Positions 54,001 through 64,000 of a stretch of DNA of 64,000 nucleotides are shown one piece after another. Position 1 is the stretch's first letter. Every line of letters starts with the position of its first letter. The stretch covers positions 7,254,001-7,318,000 of the forward strand of contig OY727102.1 of NCBI GenBank assembly GCA_963402885.1. Direction: 5' to 3'. A program made the translations under genes and the position numbers. Origin of the DNA: Antedon bifida. Its lineage: Eukaryota > Echinodermata > Crinoidea > Comatulida > Antedonidae. The notes beneath the pieces were generated by a model, which was not told the DNA's origin, did no database searches, and saw nothing but the letters and a program-made list of their open reading frames with translations.

Positions 54001-57000
54001 AGTCGACGTAACGTTACAGTGAGTTGTGATAATAAATAACAATAACGATGATCGAGCCGGATCGCTAATATTTGCACATTTTTACGTGATCGTTCATAGT
54101 TTCTTGGTTCTCTTGAGGGTTGCTGGGACACGCGGACATGAAGTGTTGCAAAACCAAGGCCGACCATGTGCAGCCAGGTCCGCGTGAACATTGAAAAAGT
54201 TACAGGTTTTGATGCTTCAACCCAGCCTAGATATATCTTTATCTAGGCTTACGCTAAAGACAAACATTAGTGTACAAAAAAGGTGAAAAACAGCGTCGCT
54301 TGTAAAAATTTAAGAATTGTCAGCTTGTACATATTTTTCACAAACTATGACGACGTAATTTGTGAACCATTTGATTGGTCAGTTTTAACAATTTTAAACA
54401 TTGATTTATACCCCCTTTTCCTGTAAAATCGTTGAATCTGGTCAATTCAACACAACTGGAAAAAATATAAAATCGCTAACTATTCTTGATCTTGAAACCT
54501 ATCCCAAGCGGGATCGCGCATTCATTCATTACTTGTATACAGTATCTAGGTGTCTAGAAATAAATTATATGAAGGACAAAAATGTAACAATTATCAAGTG
54601 GTTTCATTATACCAAAAAGTAGGCCCATCCCATCATGATTTCAAAATTGTTATGCCTCTCTTCTAGAAGATCAAACATAAAAACAAAATTTACATTAAAA
54701 AGAATTTTTTTGTGCAAATATGATTTTCATTTGTTTGTCCTTTTATTACATCCCATCATCTTCTTCAGATTTTATTATTTTATTTTATTATCTCTAAACC
54801 AAACACACACAGACATTTAAAGACCGCTTGTCTCAATAAATATAGTATGGCGCTTTGTAAAATAATGAACTTAAATTTAGAAGAGGACCACATTTACATA
54901 TATGCACAGTGATTGTGCATTTCTATTGTTAAAACTGTTTAACCAAGAAATGCATCAATCATAAAATATTGACATTAAACTCTCCTGGATATTTTATGCA
55001 GGGTCATCAACTGTATTGACGTTTCTATCAGCATTTATGTTGTAAAGCTTAAAGACCCATCGCGACATAAAGGTATTACTGCCCTCTATATTACTAAATA
55101 ATTTGTCATGCAGTCATGAACCAAATGGGTATCAAAACAAGTAAATAGGATTCGTCTGTATAGATTCTTGTATAACTCACTTATATTTCTTCAGCTCAGG
55201 CCGATCACCTCTCATGTGTCACCTTTATGGCAATTACCACGAGGTCGGTATTCTTTGAGTTTAAAACTAATTTTTCACCTTAATTATTAATCAGACTTTT
55301 CCAAAAAATGGTAGTCTCTGCTCTTTTTGCGACTTTTGTACCTTCTGTAAATGCCAATGTTTAAATCGACTAATTGAATATTGTTTATGCCAATCTAAAT
55401 ATGTTTTAAGTTTACAGAAATGTCTCAAAAACTTTGGATGTGTGTGTTTTTTTATTGTTATTTTTCTTTTTGGATATTTTTATATGGATCTGTAAAATGT
55501 CTTTAAATGTTTTTATATTTGTAATATAATCTCAATAACGTTTTATTCGTATTCGTACAATAGTAGAGTAGAACTAATGAAAAAAAGGGGCCAACCTCAA
55601 AAAAATTGCAACAAAAGGTTTTTCAACGGATTTTGGTAGTATTGGGTGTACTAAATAACAGAAAAAAAGTCTCAAGAAATTTGACCACCGGAAAGTGGTT
55701 TTTTTTCAAGATGGCCGCCAAAATAGATAAAACGTTAAAATGTCAATACCTCCTAAACTACTTGGTCTATTGATATGATTTTGGTACCAAAATACTCAGA
55801 ACATACATATTTATATTTGCCCTAATAGAACATTTTGGCCAAAAATGACCGGAAATGCTATTTCTTGCATGTTTGACCTTTGACCTTGATATGTTGTATC
55901 TTGGTAACAACTGACCGTAGGGAAACAAATTGTGACTCAAATTGTTCAGAATGTACATATTTACATTTATTGTAATGAGACATTTTGTCAAAAAATGGTT
56001 AGAAGTAAAGGTTATTGACCTTTAACCTTTATCTATGTAGAATGTCCATATCTCGGCAACTATGTGTGGTAGAGATTTAAAATTGGGCTCTAAATACTGA
56101 GCATATGCTTATTTATATTTACTCTAATGAAACAGTTTGACAAAAAATGACCAGAAACGACATTTTTTGATGATTGACCTTGATATGCTATATTTCGATA
56201 ATGACTGACTGAGACATACTATTTATGGCTCAATTTGTTCAGAATATAATTATTTTTATTTCGTATAATGGTCTAATCTACCCATGGAATTAAGAGCTTT
56301 CCTGGGTAACTGTAATATTTATAAAGACTTTTAGAATATGAGTTCAAGTTCAAATTGTTCAGAACATACTGTATACATTCTTAAAAATAATAGTGAATAA
56401 AAAACCCGAAAAGTAAACAAAAACAAATATAATAATAATTTTAAATTTCTAATTACGGTATAGCAGCAGTTGATTGGATATTGTGCATGTATTTAGTACG
56501 GCTTCCTAAACAACTTTTTTAACTTCGTCTTCATCATCGTCATCAATCTCTCTATCTACGTTGTTCCATTCTTCTAGTTGACACACTCCCCAAACTGAAG
56601 TACATGCCAATCCATAGCATCTACAACTGCAACATACAGTTTTACATCCAGTAGTACAGTTACAATGGATGATTTTCAAAAGTTCTTCTGAAGCAGCAGT
56701 TTCAATCGTCATTATTGGCACAAATGTTTTATTAAAAACTTCCCCGACTTGGTAGCATCCATGGTATTATCTTTCTTTATCCATTGCATGATTTGATAGT
56801 ATACTCTAAGACTGTGACATTTTGTAGCAGATGAGGTTGGTGGTAGTAGTTGTTGAGGTTTGATAAATTATTTACCCTCAGCAACTTTCTTATTAAACAG
56901 CTTGCATCTGTAGCTATTTGGGAAATCCAGTGACTTGGCTCCAAAATGAATAGACATGGCCTTTAATCCAAACTCCTCGATAGTTTGAAGTTTCTGATGC

Positions 57001-60000
57001 GGTTGAGTGAAACTATCGGCACACATCAGTGTCATATTCTAGGTTACTTTCTATCAATTTATTGATTTATTTGCCTTCCTAAAGATGTCTTTGGCTTTGA
57101 AGAGTGAGGGTGGAAACGGACTTCATATTTCATTACATCGTCTAGAGAGATTTGTCCTAACTGAATTTGATGGAAAGAAAGAAGAATTCCTGTCAAAGCA
57201 TGAGAACAAACACAAATTTATCAACATGCTTTCATATGAGCTATAGAAAAAAGAATGTCCTGTACGACATGCAGCCAACGAGTGGAGTTGTGGCTTGATG
57301 GTTATGATGCTTGGCTACCACTCCAAGGGTCCTGAGTTCAAGTCCCGTCACATGTCAGGATTTTTTCTAAGGACCAAATTACTCCACTCCCAAAGACTTG
57401 TAATAAGACTTTGTTTACGTAGAGCATCTTGTGTATATGTTTGTCTTGTGAACCTCTGAGGGTCCCTAATGATCAGCAATAGCTGGATGGATCACCCTCA
57501 TTAAATATGGTTTAAAAAAAACCAAAAAAAACGATGTTGACATTGCTCTGGCAACAGTTGAAGTCTCTGAACATAATACAGTAACTTTGATTGGAGAAGA
57601 CACGGACTTACTGGTACTTTTACTGTATCATGTAAATACAACAAACCGAGAAATGTACTTCAGATTAGACAAAGGGGCCTACTAGAGTGATTAATGTAAC
57701 CAGATTGAAATCTGTTTTAGGATATAAAATCATCCATTGTAACTACTGGATGTATGTTGCAGTTGTAGAAGCTATGGATTGGCATGTACTTCAGTTTGGG
57801 GAGTGTGTCAACTAGAAGAATGGAACAACGTAGATAGAGAGATTGATGGCGATGATGAAGACGAAGTTGGAACAGTTGTTTAAGATGCCGTACTAAATAC
57901 ATGCACAATATCTAATCAATTGCTGCTATACCATAATTAGAAATTTAAAAGTTATTATTATATTTGTTTTTGTTTACTTTTCGGTTTTTTATTTACTATT
58001 ATTATTAAGATTGTATACAGTATGTTCTGAACAATTTGAACTTGAACTCATATTCTGAAGGTCTTTATAAATATTACAGTTATTTGATTCCCAGGAAAGC
58101 TCTCTATTTCATAAGTAGATTAGACCATTATACGAAATAAAAAATAATTATATTCTGAACAAATTGAGCCATAAATGGTGTATCTCAGTCAGTCATTATC
58201 GAAATATAGCATATCAAGGTCAATGGTCAAACATGTCGTTTCTGGTCATTTTTTGTCAAACTGTTTCATTAGAGTAAATATAAATAAGTATATTCTCAGT
58301 ATTTAGAGCCCAATTTTAAATCTCTACCACACATAGTTGCCGAGATATGGAAATTATACACAGATAAAGTTAAAGGTCAATAACCTTTACTTCCAACCAT
58401 TTTTTGACAAAATGTCTCATTACAATAAATGTAAATATGTACATTCTGAACAATTTGAGCCATCATTTGTTTCCCTACGGTCAGTTGTTACCAAGATACA
58501 ACATATCAAGGTCAAAGGTCAAATTGTCAGAAATGGTATTTCCGGTCATTTTTGGCCAAAATGTTCTATTATAGCGAATATAAATATGTATGTTCTGAGT
58601 ATGTTGGTACCAAAATCATATCAATAGACCAAGTAGTTTAGGAGGTATGGACATTTTAACTTTTTATCTATTTTGGCGGCCATCTTGAAAAAAAACACTT
58701 TCCGGTGGTCGAAATTCTTGAGACTTTTTTTCTGTTATTTAGTACACTCAATACTACCAAAATCCGTTGAAAAACCTTTTGTTGCAATTTTTTTGAGGTG
58801 AAACCTTATTTCTACTCTACTACAATAATGAATGTGTGAATTGAATGGGAGAATATTTTGATGTATTTTCATGAGTTGAAAGATTGATTGGCATGGGGCG
58901 TTAAAAAAAATATGGTAAGCCATAATAATGCAAGGATCACAGTAAAATATAATACTTACTATGGTAAAGTCTTTTCCCAAGATCTGTCACCATCTAAAAT
59001 ATCTTCAGTGTTAGGACTTTGTGTCTGTAAACTACGTAGAGGATGTGTCAAAGGTGAGCCCAGTAGTTTCTCAGCTCTATCAATCACTCTCTGCTCTAAT
59101 TCTTCAGTTGATCCTTTACAATTTAAACATGATTTTTTTTAAATTAAATTAAAAAAGCTTGTACTGGAGAAGTTTATTTGACATAAAGTTTATTTATAAG
59201 GATCTGTTTCTGCCGAATAGCGCCAAATAAACGATTTATTCAGAAAATTATAATTTTTGTATTACATTTTTGTTAAATTTGTGCTCCAAAATAACCGTTT
59301 AAATTAGGGGGTTTGAAGAAAAACGTGAATCCAAAATGCAATGGGCTCTGGCGGTCAAACATTTAAGATGCTACAGTAGTTGACTTAAGGTCAGCAAATC
59401 TTTAATTTGAGGCTGCCATTTAATCATTCAATCATTAATCAGTCATTGAAAATGTGTGCTATTACTGCTGCAAAGAAATTGGTTTTATTAATCAGTTAAT
59501 TTATTTCACAACATTAACATGATTTTTAATAGTGGGCTTGGTAATAATTTTTCAATAAAATCATTATATAGTTATGTTGAGTAGTATTATGGCTGTAGTT
59601 ATGTTTTCTAAAATGAATTCATATTTAATAATTTCCATTATACGTGTATGAGGTTATGGTGTAGGTCAAACCTAAACATTTTTTAAACCCAAATCAATCA
59701 TACCTCTAGTTTTTGTGAATCTGCCAGTATGATGCGTATCTGTTCGCCAACTTGGAACCTTGGAATATCTTTGTGAGCTAGGTGGTCTATCATTTGACAT
59801 CCAGTTGGCTTTAAGAGAAGCACCTTTAAAGTGTGGTGGATACAAATCTTGTTTATCTACAACAAAATTACTTTGAGGAGCATATTTTCTTGGGCTTGAA
59901 TAAAGGTCAGAAACATATAGTCTGCTCCTATCAGGATCATTGATCTGTACTGCTGACTTTGCTGCTGACCTCTGCCAAACTTCTTCTGATGCCCTTCTTT

Positions 60001-61757
60001 GAGTGTCCTGTAACCTTGTTTTATTACTTCTTGTTGTGCCTCTATTAAGCGTCCTTGTAGGTGATGTGTCCATTTGTTTTAGAGTTATCCTAAGGTCCTC
60101 CATACTTCTTGATTCTGGCAGTCCTCTGCCCGTAGAGGGCGCTAAGATAAGATCGTCTGTCGTCATACTCATCATATCTGAGCTGATTCTTTGTTTTAAT
60201 ACTGGTGATGATGGCAGGACTTTTCTTACACTTTGTCTTGCCATTGAGTTTCTAACCTGTCTATTAATTTCTGCACTGCTTTTCATCTTAGCTCTACCAG
60301 TGGTATTGTGATTAGTGGGATGTGGATGGTTTTCCTTGTCAGGGCTTCTTAGATCTTGGTAGGTTAACCCTGGTTGTGATAATCTATTAGTTGACTGCCG
60401 ATCAGTGTTAACATTACTACCTTTTGTGACATTCAAATCATAAGATGGCAACTGTCTGGCTGCTGGTATGACAGAGCTTACTTCAGAGCCATTCATACCA
60501 TTGATCCAGCTGGGTGGAGCTCTGCCAATTTGTGACCTACCCTCACCAGTACTCTGGACCTCTGACATACTAATATCTTCAATCCAGCTAGGTACATTTC
60601 TCTGTCCTGAAATTTCTGATGCATTTGACTTGGTGTTATTATCAATTATTTTGGAAGTAATTTTAGTCTTTTGGTTAGATTTGTTAAATCTATTAATGTG
60701 GGGATCGAGAGTAAGCGACACATCCACATCCTCTATCCAACTTGGTACTGTTCTGCCACCTGATAAAACTGAATCTGCCTTTCTTCTAGTCTTAAAATGT
60801 CTATCAAAAGAAGTTTTTCTGTTTGGATCACTTATCATAGCTTCTCTATATGCAGGTGATTTTATCGTTGAAGTCCTAATTGTACTTTTAAATAAACCAT
60901 CTTGATTTTGTAATTCTCTAAGATACCTGGAGTCGGTACTTCTAGTGAAACTTACTTCTCTATGACTCTTCTTTCTATCGGGACTAGGTCGCTTTTTTAG
61001 AATCCCTGAGCTCTTTCCGACATTACTCTGTAATGATTTTAATTGGATAGCATTCGCTCTGTAGCTCTCCTGCAATGGTGATAATGTTTTAGATGAGTGG
61101 GACAAATTTAAATAATTTTGGGCATCACTTGTGAAGCCAACATTGTGGTTATGAACACTCTGTGATGCTTGGGAAAGCAAGACATCTGTAGATAAGCTGG
61201 TTAGACTAGGATATTGAAGGCTCCTATCTGGTGTTAGGCTTGATAGGTCACTTGATGAGATTGTCTGTATCGGCTGTTTTGCTGTGAAAATATAAAATGT
61301 TTTAGAATCTCTGAGTAAAATATACTATTACTGTTGAATAATTTTATGCAACTGTAAGAATATAAGATCCATAAACATAATTACCCTTTTCTCGTTCCAA
61401 ATCTGCCCTCAATAATTCTTCATAAGACTGCTCAATGAGTTTCTTAATTGCATGTCTGTGACTTTCTGCTCGAGTATCACGTACCCCGGTAGCTAGGCTT
61501 CGTTCAACAGTCTGCAACAGTACAGACTTAGGAGAGAGTAAATCTTCAACAGTACGTTTGTATGGACTGGATGACTGCGTATTATCAAAATCTGAGATGT
61601 AGGCATGTAGAGCATCGGTGGCAGATGGATACTGTCTGTTGGCATATGTAAGTATTGATGCTCGACCAGAAATACTTTGAGTGCTGTGTAGAGAATCTTT
61701 CAGTGTTTTACTGAAATTACTTCTCAGGAAAGAGTCCGCTGTATTATCATGCATCAT
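39013..61757 (-). CDS. LAS2-like protein (lung adenoma susceptibility protein 2 / C18orf54 family)
   Basis: Seven coding exons in phase give 830 aa: 61385-61757, 59704-61281, 58960-59113, 49855-49969, 43627-43773, 41318-41373, 39013-39082. The ATG at 61757 is the first in its exon, which starts at an acceptor (61768), so a 5' UTR exon should lie upstream. The N-terminus has YPSATDALHAYISDFD and the middle has MSMTTDDL (about 495-502); I recall both as LAS2-family signatures. The central exon is Ser/Arg/Lys-rich and probably disordered. PSWI-type motifs begin at about residues 304, 355 and 381, with weaker forms at 403 and 634. PDKENHP near 440 is a KEN-box candidate. Exon 49855-49969 encodes six Asp from a GAT run. 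The C-terminus is AMEHLSRLKYLVQSD. Human LAS2 is poorly characterised, so no function is assigned. The gene structure is firm, the family name moderately so. Confidence 0.7.
39181..39402. repeat. direct repeat pair
   Basis: AAATTGTGTATAAAGTGCAA and about 20 following bases occur at 39182 and again at 39360, nearly identical and 178 bp apart. They flank an AT-rich segment just upstream (gene sense) of the last LAS2-like exon. Origin unknown. Confidence 0.7.
39718..40980. mobile_element. TTAA-type MITE split by a second nested TTAA element
   Basis: The outer ends match the 28009-28325 family: AGATGTATTGTCCCCC near 39727 and GGGGGACAATACATCTTTAA ending at 40979. Inside sits another element, 39895-40936, with ends TTAAAGACACTAGACCT and AGGCCTAGTGTCTTTAA. 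A further array of AATAGTAACCCAC units (39955-40440) lies inside the inner element. The order of insertion is therefore readable. Confidence 0.75.
39895..40936. mobile_element. inner TTAA element carrying an AATAGTAACCCAC minisatellite
   Basis: The terminal inverted repeats begin TTAAAGACACTAG. The segment 40700-40936 is the reverse complement of 52966-53200 (shared TATAGCGGSCCGCTA and CCTATTGCGATA words), so this belongs to the same family as 52966-53599. The minisatellite (CTAATAGTAACCCAC, some units inverted) fills 39955-40440. Confidence 0.75.
42130..42336. mobile_element. MITE with GGCAATCTAACAACAGGA ends
   Basis: GGCAATCTAACAACAGGA on the left and TCCTGTTGTTAGATTGCC on the right are exact complements, 207 bp end to end, within intron 41374-43626 of the LAS2-like gene. 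The 115-codon plus-strand ORF across it is not supported as a gene. Confidence 0.85.
42997..43198. mobile_element. diverged copy of the CTGTCTACACTATC MITE
   Basis: The right half (ACACTTTTTTTGTCAAACTAGTTTGATAG) and the middle (ATATCATTACCATATTTGGGCACATCA) match 38819-38950. The left end is degraded, and about 60 bp is inserted near 43077-43150. Confidence 0.75.
44290..44660. repeat. dispersed repeat with GTCGGTCGGTCTGTCTGTCGG core
   Basis: TAGTCGCGTGGACTATAGTTC followed by a GTCGGTCTGTC tract and a GC-richer body (GCACGATGTAACGAAATCACG, TACGCGCGC) contrasts with the AT-rich surroundings. It resembles repeats common in marine invertebrate genomes; no coding sequence or inverted ends are seen. 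Confidence 0.45.
44940..45493. mobile_element. TTAA-type MITE, third copy
   Basis: Ends TTAAAGATGTATTGTCCC and GGGACAATACATCTTTAA are exact complements. The element is 554 bp, longer than the 28009-28325 copy, and lies in an intron of the LAS2-like gene. No transposase is present. Confidence 0.85.
45494..49854. other. LAS2-like intron, mostly unannotated
   Basis: Part of the 6-kb intron between exons 43627-43773 and 49855-49969. It is AT-rich and has only short random ORFs. A possible tRNA-derived SINE lies at 48820-48925. I see no exon. Confidence 0.55.
48820..48925 (+). mobile_element. possible tRNA-derived SINE fragment
   Basis: CTTGGTGAGCGACAGGCTAG resembles a degenerate A box, and GGGTTCGAGCC (about 48872) is a good B box about 30 bases further on. 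A short T/A-rich tail follows. It does not form a clear cloverleaf, so it is not called a tRNA gene. Confidence 0.4.
50249..53949. mobile_element. 3.7-kb element with long terminal inverted repeats
   Basis: The left end TTAGTCCGGTGGCAGGAGGG and the right end CCCTCCTGCCACCGGACTAA are exact complements. Similarity continues inward for about 180 bp (GTAGATTACGAATATGGAAGG and its complement near 53850). The interior has modules that repeat CAAATTGTTCACAATRTATATG and TTGACCTTTGACCT, and at 51174, 51390, 51650 and 51807 a GGCAAATCCATATGGGTT-like word. A TTAA element (52966-53599) is nested inside. No transposase ORF survives. It lies in the LAS2-like intron. Confidence 0.8.
52966..53599. mobile_element. 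TTAA element nested in the 3.7-kb element
   Basis: TTAAAGCCCCCTTCCCTACG on the left and GGGTAGGGGTCTTTAA on the right are imperfect inverted repeats starting in TTAA. The body matches the inverted 40444-40936 segment, including TATAGCGGCCCGCTATAAAT. It contains a cluster of CTAGGCCTA words near 53370-53420. Confidence 0.75.
53950..55557. other. LAS2-like intron between two large repeats
   Basis: A 1.6-kb stretch between the inverted-repeat elements. Only short ORFs without recognisable similarity are present, and I find no repeat boundaries or exons here. Confidence 0.5.
55558..58826. mobile_element. inverted-repeat transposon relic with arms of about 1.1 kb
   Basis: The left arm (55558-56680) and right arm (57722-58826) are inverted copies; for example AAGATGGCCGCCAAAATAGA near 55710 returns as its complement near 58665. 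Both arms carry the same Cys-rich protein end (CRCYGLACTSVWGVCQ, minus strand at 56506-56721; a homologous stretch on the plus strand near 57760-57882). The centre holds more fragments of the same kind of protein: minus strand near 56885-57037 (EEFGLKAMSIHFGAKSLDFP) and plus strand near 57085-57690 (LTEFDGKKEEFLSKH; LIGEDTDLLVLLLYH). These resemble large uncharacterised proteins repeated in invertebrate genomes. All are interrupted, and a SINE splits the plus-strand copy. Activity is not expected. Confidence 0.75.
57279..57528 (+). mobile_element. tRNA-derived SINE inserted in the transposon relic
   Basis: TGGCTTGATGGTTATGATGC acts as a tRNA-like A-box region, and GAGTTCAAGTCCC (about 57334) is a B box. 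An unrelated body (to about 57500) and an A-rich tail (AAAAAAAACCAAAAAAAACG) follow. It separates FINMLSYEL... from the VDIALATVEVSE part of the transposon protein, so it inserted into that element. Confidence 0.7.
59114..59703. other. LAS2-like intron with a repeat fragment
   Basis: The intron between the 154-bp and 1578-bp exons. Around 59200-59370 it shares words with 40990-41280 (CTGTTTCTGC, CCAAAATGCAATGGGC, TGGCGGTCAA), indicating a dispersed repeat. Nothing else is recognised. Confidence 0.5.
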
Positions 61758-62830
61758 TTGTAAAATCACTAGAAGAAATGTAAGCAGTATAGAATCGATG
61801 AATTTAGATAAATTATTTTAAAATAAAAACAAGCCTATTGTAGCCTAGCATACAACAATTATTGTACAATAGTACCGGTACATTTATTAAATAATTTGCA
61901 TTTCTTTGCGTGTATGTAGGCTAGTCAAATTACCTGGCTAGGCTAGCCGCCTAGAGTAGACTAGTCCTAGTAATATAATAATAGGGCCTAGTCTAGGCTA
62001 AGATACTTCATAATAGGATAGGGCCTCAATTCGTAGTAGGCCTACTACTACTTACTAGCGGATTAGCCAAGTTGAGCCGCCGACAAGTTGAGCCGCCGGC
62101 AGCAGAAAAACATTATTTTCTATGAAACGCCAAATGCTAACTTTCGACGGTGCTCGTTTCTTTTCAATAGTTATAGTTTCAAAAGTTAATATATATTATT
62201 ATTATAAAAATAAAATATTATTACACAATTAAAGAAATAACTATGAAAATCTGATTTATTTTCCGAAAAATAAGGTCTAGCCTAGGCCTAAAATGATCGT
62301 TTTTAGCCCTCATCAACCAAGCACAGCCAGGCCCTACTACTACTCTAGCTAAGCTAGACTCCAGGCTCTAGCTAGCCGAGCCTTAGGCTAGGCTAGCTCT
62401 CCTCCTAGCCTGTAGGCCTAGGCCTAGTCTAGACTAGGCTAGAGGCTAGGAGGAGAGCTACGGTAGGCCTAGCTGCCCTAGATTATTTAAGAAGTTTAGA
62501 ATATGAAAATTACTAAAACGTAATACACTAATCGTTATTATAGGCCTAGGCCTAGTACCTTTATTTATGCATTGTAAATTGTGTATTAAATTAATAAAAA
62601 CTGATCTCTTTCGCTTTTTTCACAAGAAAGTCAATTTTATTTTGAAATATACCGCCCCCTCTGTTCTTGTTGACATAGCGCCACCAATTGACAGAGAAGT
62701 CGTCACACACAAAATAATAAAGTGGGCCTAGCATGAGCAAGTCATCCGAAAGTCTATCCATCGAATTGTTACTGAAAGCTAGCTATGAAGTTAGATTTTA
62801 TCTTTATTGTAAATATACCATAGTGCAATA
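61758..62830. promoter_or_regulatory. divergent promoter region, LAS2-like / MAP2K5
   Basis: The two genes diverge, with 1,073 bp between their start codons. The 5' UTR exon implied by the acceptor at 61768/61769 must lie in this interval or further upstream. The interval is packed with overlapping CTAGGCCTAG words between 61915 and 62560. A hairpin with 17-base perfect arms (TAGCTCTCCTCCTAGCC and its complement, about 62394-62460) sits in the middle. No TATA box or assignable factor site is claimed. Confidence 0.5.
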
Positions 62831-63462
62831 ATGTCTTTACAGCCCTTTATTATACGAATTAAAACACAGCAAGGGGAAGATGTGGATTGGACTGTTCAAG
62901 CACCAAGGTTGACATACAGTGACGTTCTGGTAGGTTTACGGAAGTATGGACCGTGGGGAGAAACTGATTTTTTCCCTTCTCCAATGTCTATAATTTTGTT
63001 ATGCCTAGGCCTAGATTAAATCGCTGTCATTGTGTCATTCAGAATTGAGGCATTGTTACAAAGATAGAAATGCTAGTATGGCTGTACGTCCAGAGGAGAG
63101 GTTTAGCAGATTGAGGAAAGATTTCCTGATACTTATTTTTTTCTACACATAAAAATAGTAACATTTTATTTGTAAAAGGTTTTGTTTGTTCACACTCACT
63201 ACATGTACTGTATCTACTGCACATAGGCCTATATACTGTAAGCCTATCTAGCTTTCAGTTGGGGGGGGGGGGGGGGGGCAGCATATCAATTAGAACCATT
63301 CACAATGCATCAACCTTGTGGAATAAAAAAATGTAACACATCAGGGCTGAACGTACAGTAGCTTAATTTAGTAGGTAGCGTATTAAAGTAGTTATTTAAC
63401 ATTTGTATTGCAGGAAGTTATAGCACAGGCATTACAGAATAACGTCAGCAATACATTTGAAT
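62831..63462 (+). CDS. MAP2K5: MAP2K5 (MEK5) orthologue, first two coding exons
   Basis: Exon 1 is 62831-62929 (33 codons from ATG) and exon 2 is 63414-63462, joining in phase; the rest is beyond the right edge. The encoded start, MSLQPFIIRIKTQQG..DVDWTV..YSDVL then EVIAQALQ and TFE, matches the opening of the PB1 domain of vertebrate MEK5 (VIRIK, VDWTV, RDVLDVI, FEY), including the intron position after DVL. MEK5 is the dual-specificity kinase that activates ERK5; its PB1 domain binds MEKK2/3. The kinase domain is not in the window. The short N-terminus before the PB1 domain and the in-phase second exon support this start. Confidence 0.8.
63261..63278 (+). repeat. G18 homopolymer in MAP2K5 intron 1
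   Basis: Eighteen consecutive G residues on the sense strand of the first intron. The run length is likely to be unreliable in the assembly and variable between individuals. Confidence 0.9.
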
Positions 63463-64000
63463 GTAAGTTGTATGCTATAATGCACTTGTGACCCACTATA
63501 CTATGGTGTGTCAATGTCAGTCAATTTACCACCCACTATATCATAAACAACATGGTAATTGTTCTTCCGATGGTTACCTAAAGGTAAGTCACTTTTTTGA
63601 CGCATTGGTGCGTCATGGTATCCCTTCCCGGAGGTTGTATACTGGGTCATACAATTGAAAAGTGCATGAAGTACAATAAAGGTGTACAGTACTCATGTAG
63701 AAAGAATAAATATAAAATTAATGTAAAGACCAAATTAGTAAATCTTGTAGTTCATTCATTTTCTTTATTTCGGATAGTTCATCCATATACAAAGCATACA
63801 AAACAAAACAGACAAAGTTTCACCACTAAATTAACATCTTCCACAAAAACAGCCTAACATATTCTAACCAAACTGTCTAATATGTATATCACCTGCTTAT
63901 TGTACAGTAGGTCAATTGTAAAACTTCCATCTTATTCTTAGTTTAGCAAAAAGTATTTAAAATAAATAAAATGTTATTGGACCAGAATGTTAACTATAAG
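63463..64000. other. MAP2K5 intron 2 (partial)
   Basis: AT-rich intronic sequence to the right edge with no further exon visible; the next PB1 exon should begin with AC or AT to complete the Tyr codon split at 63462. Confidence 0.6.

Noticed and set aside
57279..57350. tRNA gene
   Set aside because: A and B boxes are present, but there is no acceptor-stem pairing and the sequence runs into a SINE body inside a transposon relic.
55767..58627. Similar 70-90 codon ORFs at 50447, 55767 and 58337 as a protein family
   Set aside because: They are readings through the same non-coding repeat modules (TTGACCTTTGACC type) in different elements.

Overview
The window is about 64 kb of AT-rich animal nuclear DNA with large introns, dense MITEs, SINEs and minisatellites, and the palindromic octamer TAGGCCTA recurring throughout. 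Gene content and repeat style suggest a non-vertebrate deuterostome, most likely an echinoderm. The phylum is an inference; no ribosomal or mitochondrial marker is present to settle it.

Region 1 (1-35.9 kb, minus strand): three head-to-tail paralogous ionotropic glutamate receptor genes of the AMPA/kainate/delta/phi clade, called A, B and C here. A (1117-8590) lacks its last exon, which lies off the left edge. B (17980-25448, 901 aa) and C (30175-35937, 905 aa) read as complete from signal peptide to stop when spliced. Exon sizes match almost exactly between the copies (258, 54 and 132 bp exons recur). B and C have lost the canonical SYTANLAAF gating motif and carry a hydrophobic residue at the Q/R site of the pore, while most ligand-binding residues and the S2 disulphide remain.

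Region 2 (12.4-16.7 kb, plus strand, between A and B): a broken gene with beta/gamma-crystallin Greek-key exons followed by an aerolysin-like pore-forming segment. It has frameshifts and in-frame stops. Two paralogous motif-A exons have the same splice phase.

Region 3 (39.0-61.8 kb, minus strand): an 830-aa gene in seven coding exons, resembling LAS2 (C18orf54 family). Its introns are loaded with repeats, including a 3.7-kb element with inverted ends and a 3.3-kb element with arms of about 1.1 kb that holds fragments of a transposon-type protein and a tRNA-derived SINE.

Region 4 (62.8-64 kb, plus strand): the first two coding exons of a MAP2K5 (MEK5) orthologue, encoding the start of its PB1 domain. 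It is divergent from the LAS2-like gene, with about 1.07 kb between start codons. The gene continues off the right edge.

The three receptors form a local expanded family and are probably related in function. The other genes have no evident functional link to them. The most unusual content is the channel-core divergence of the receptor cluster, the differing intron patterns among paralogues, and the crystallin/aerolysin relic.
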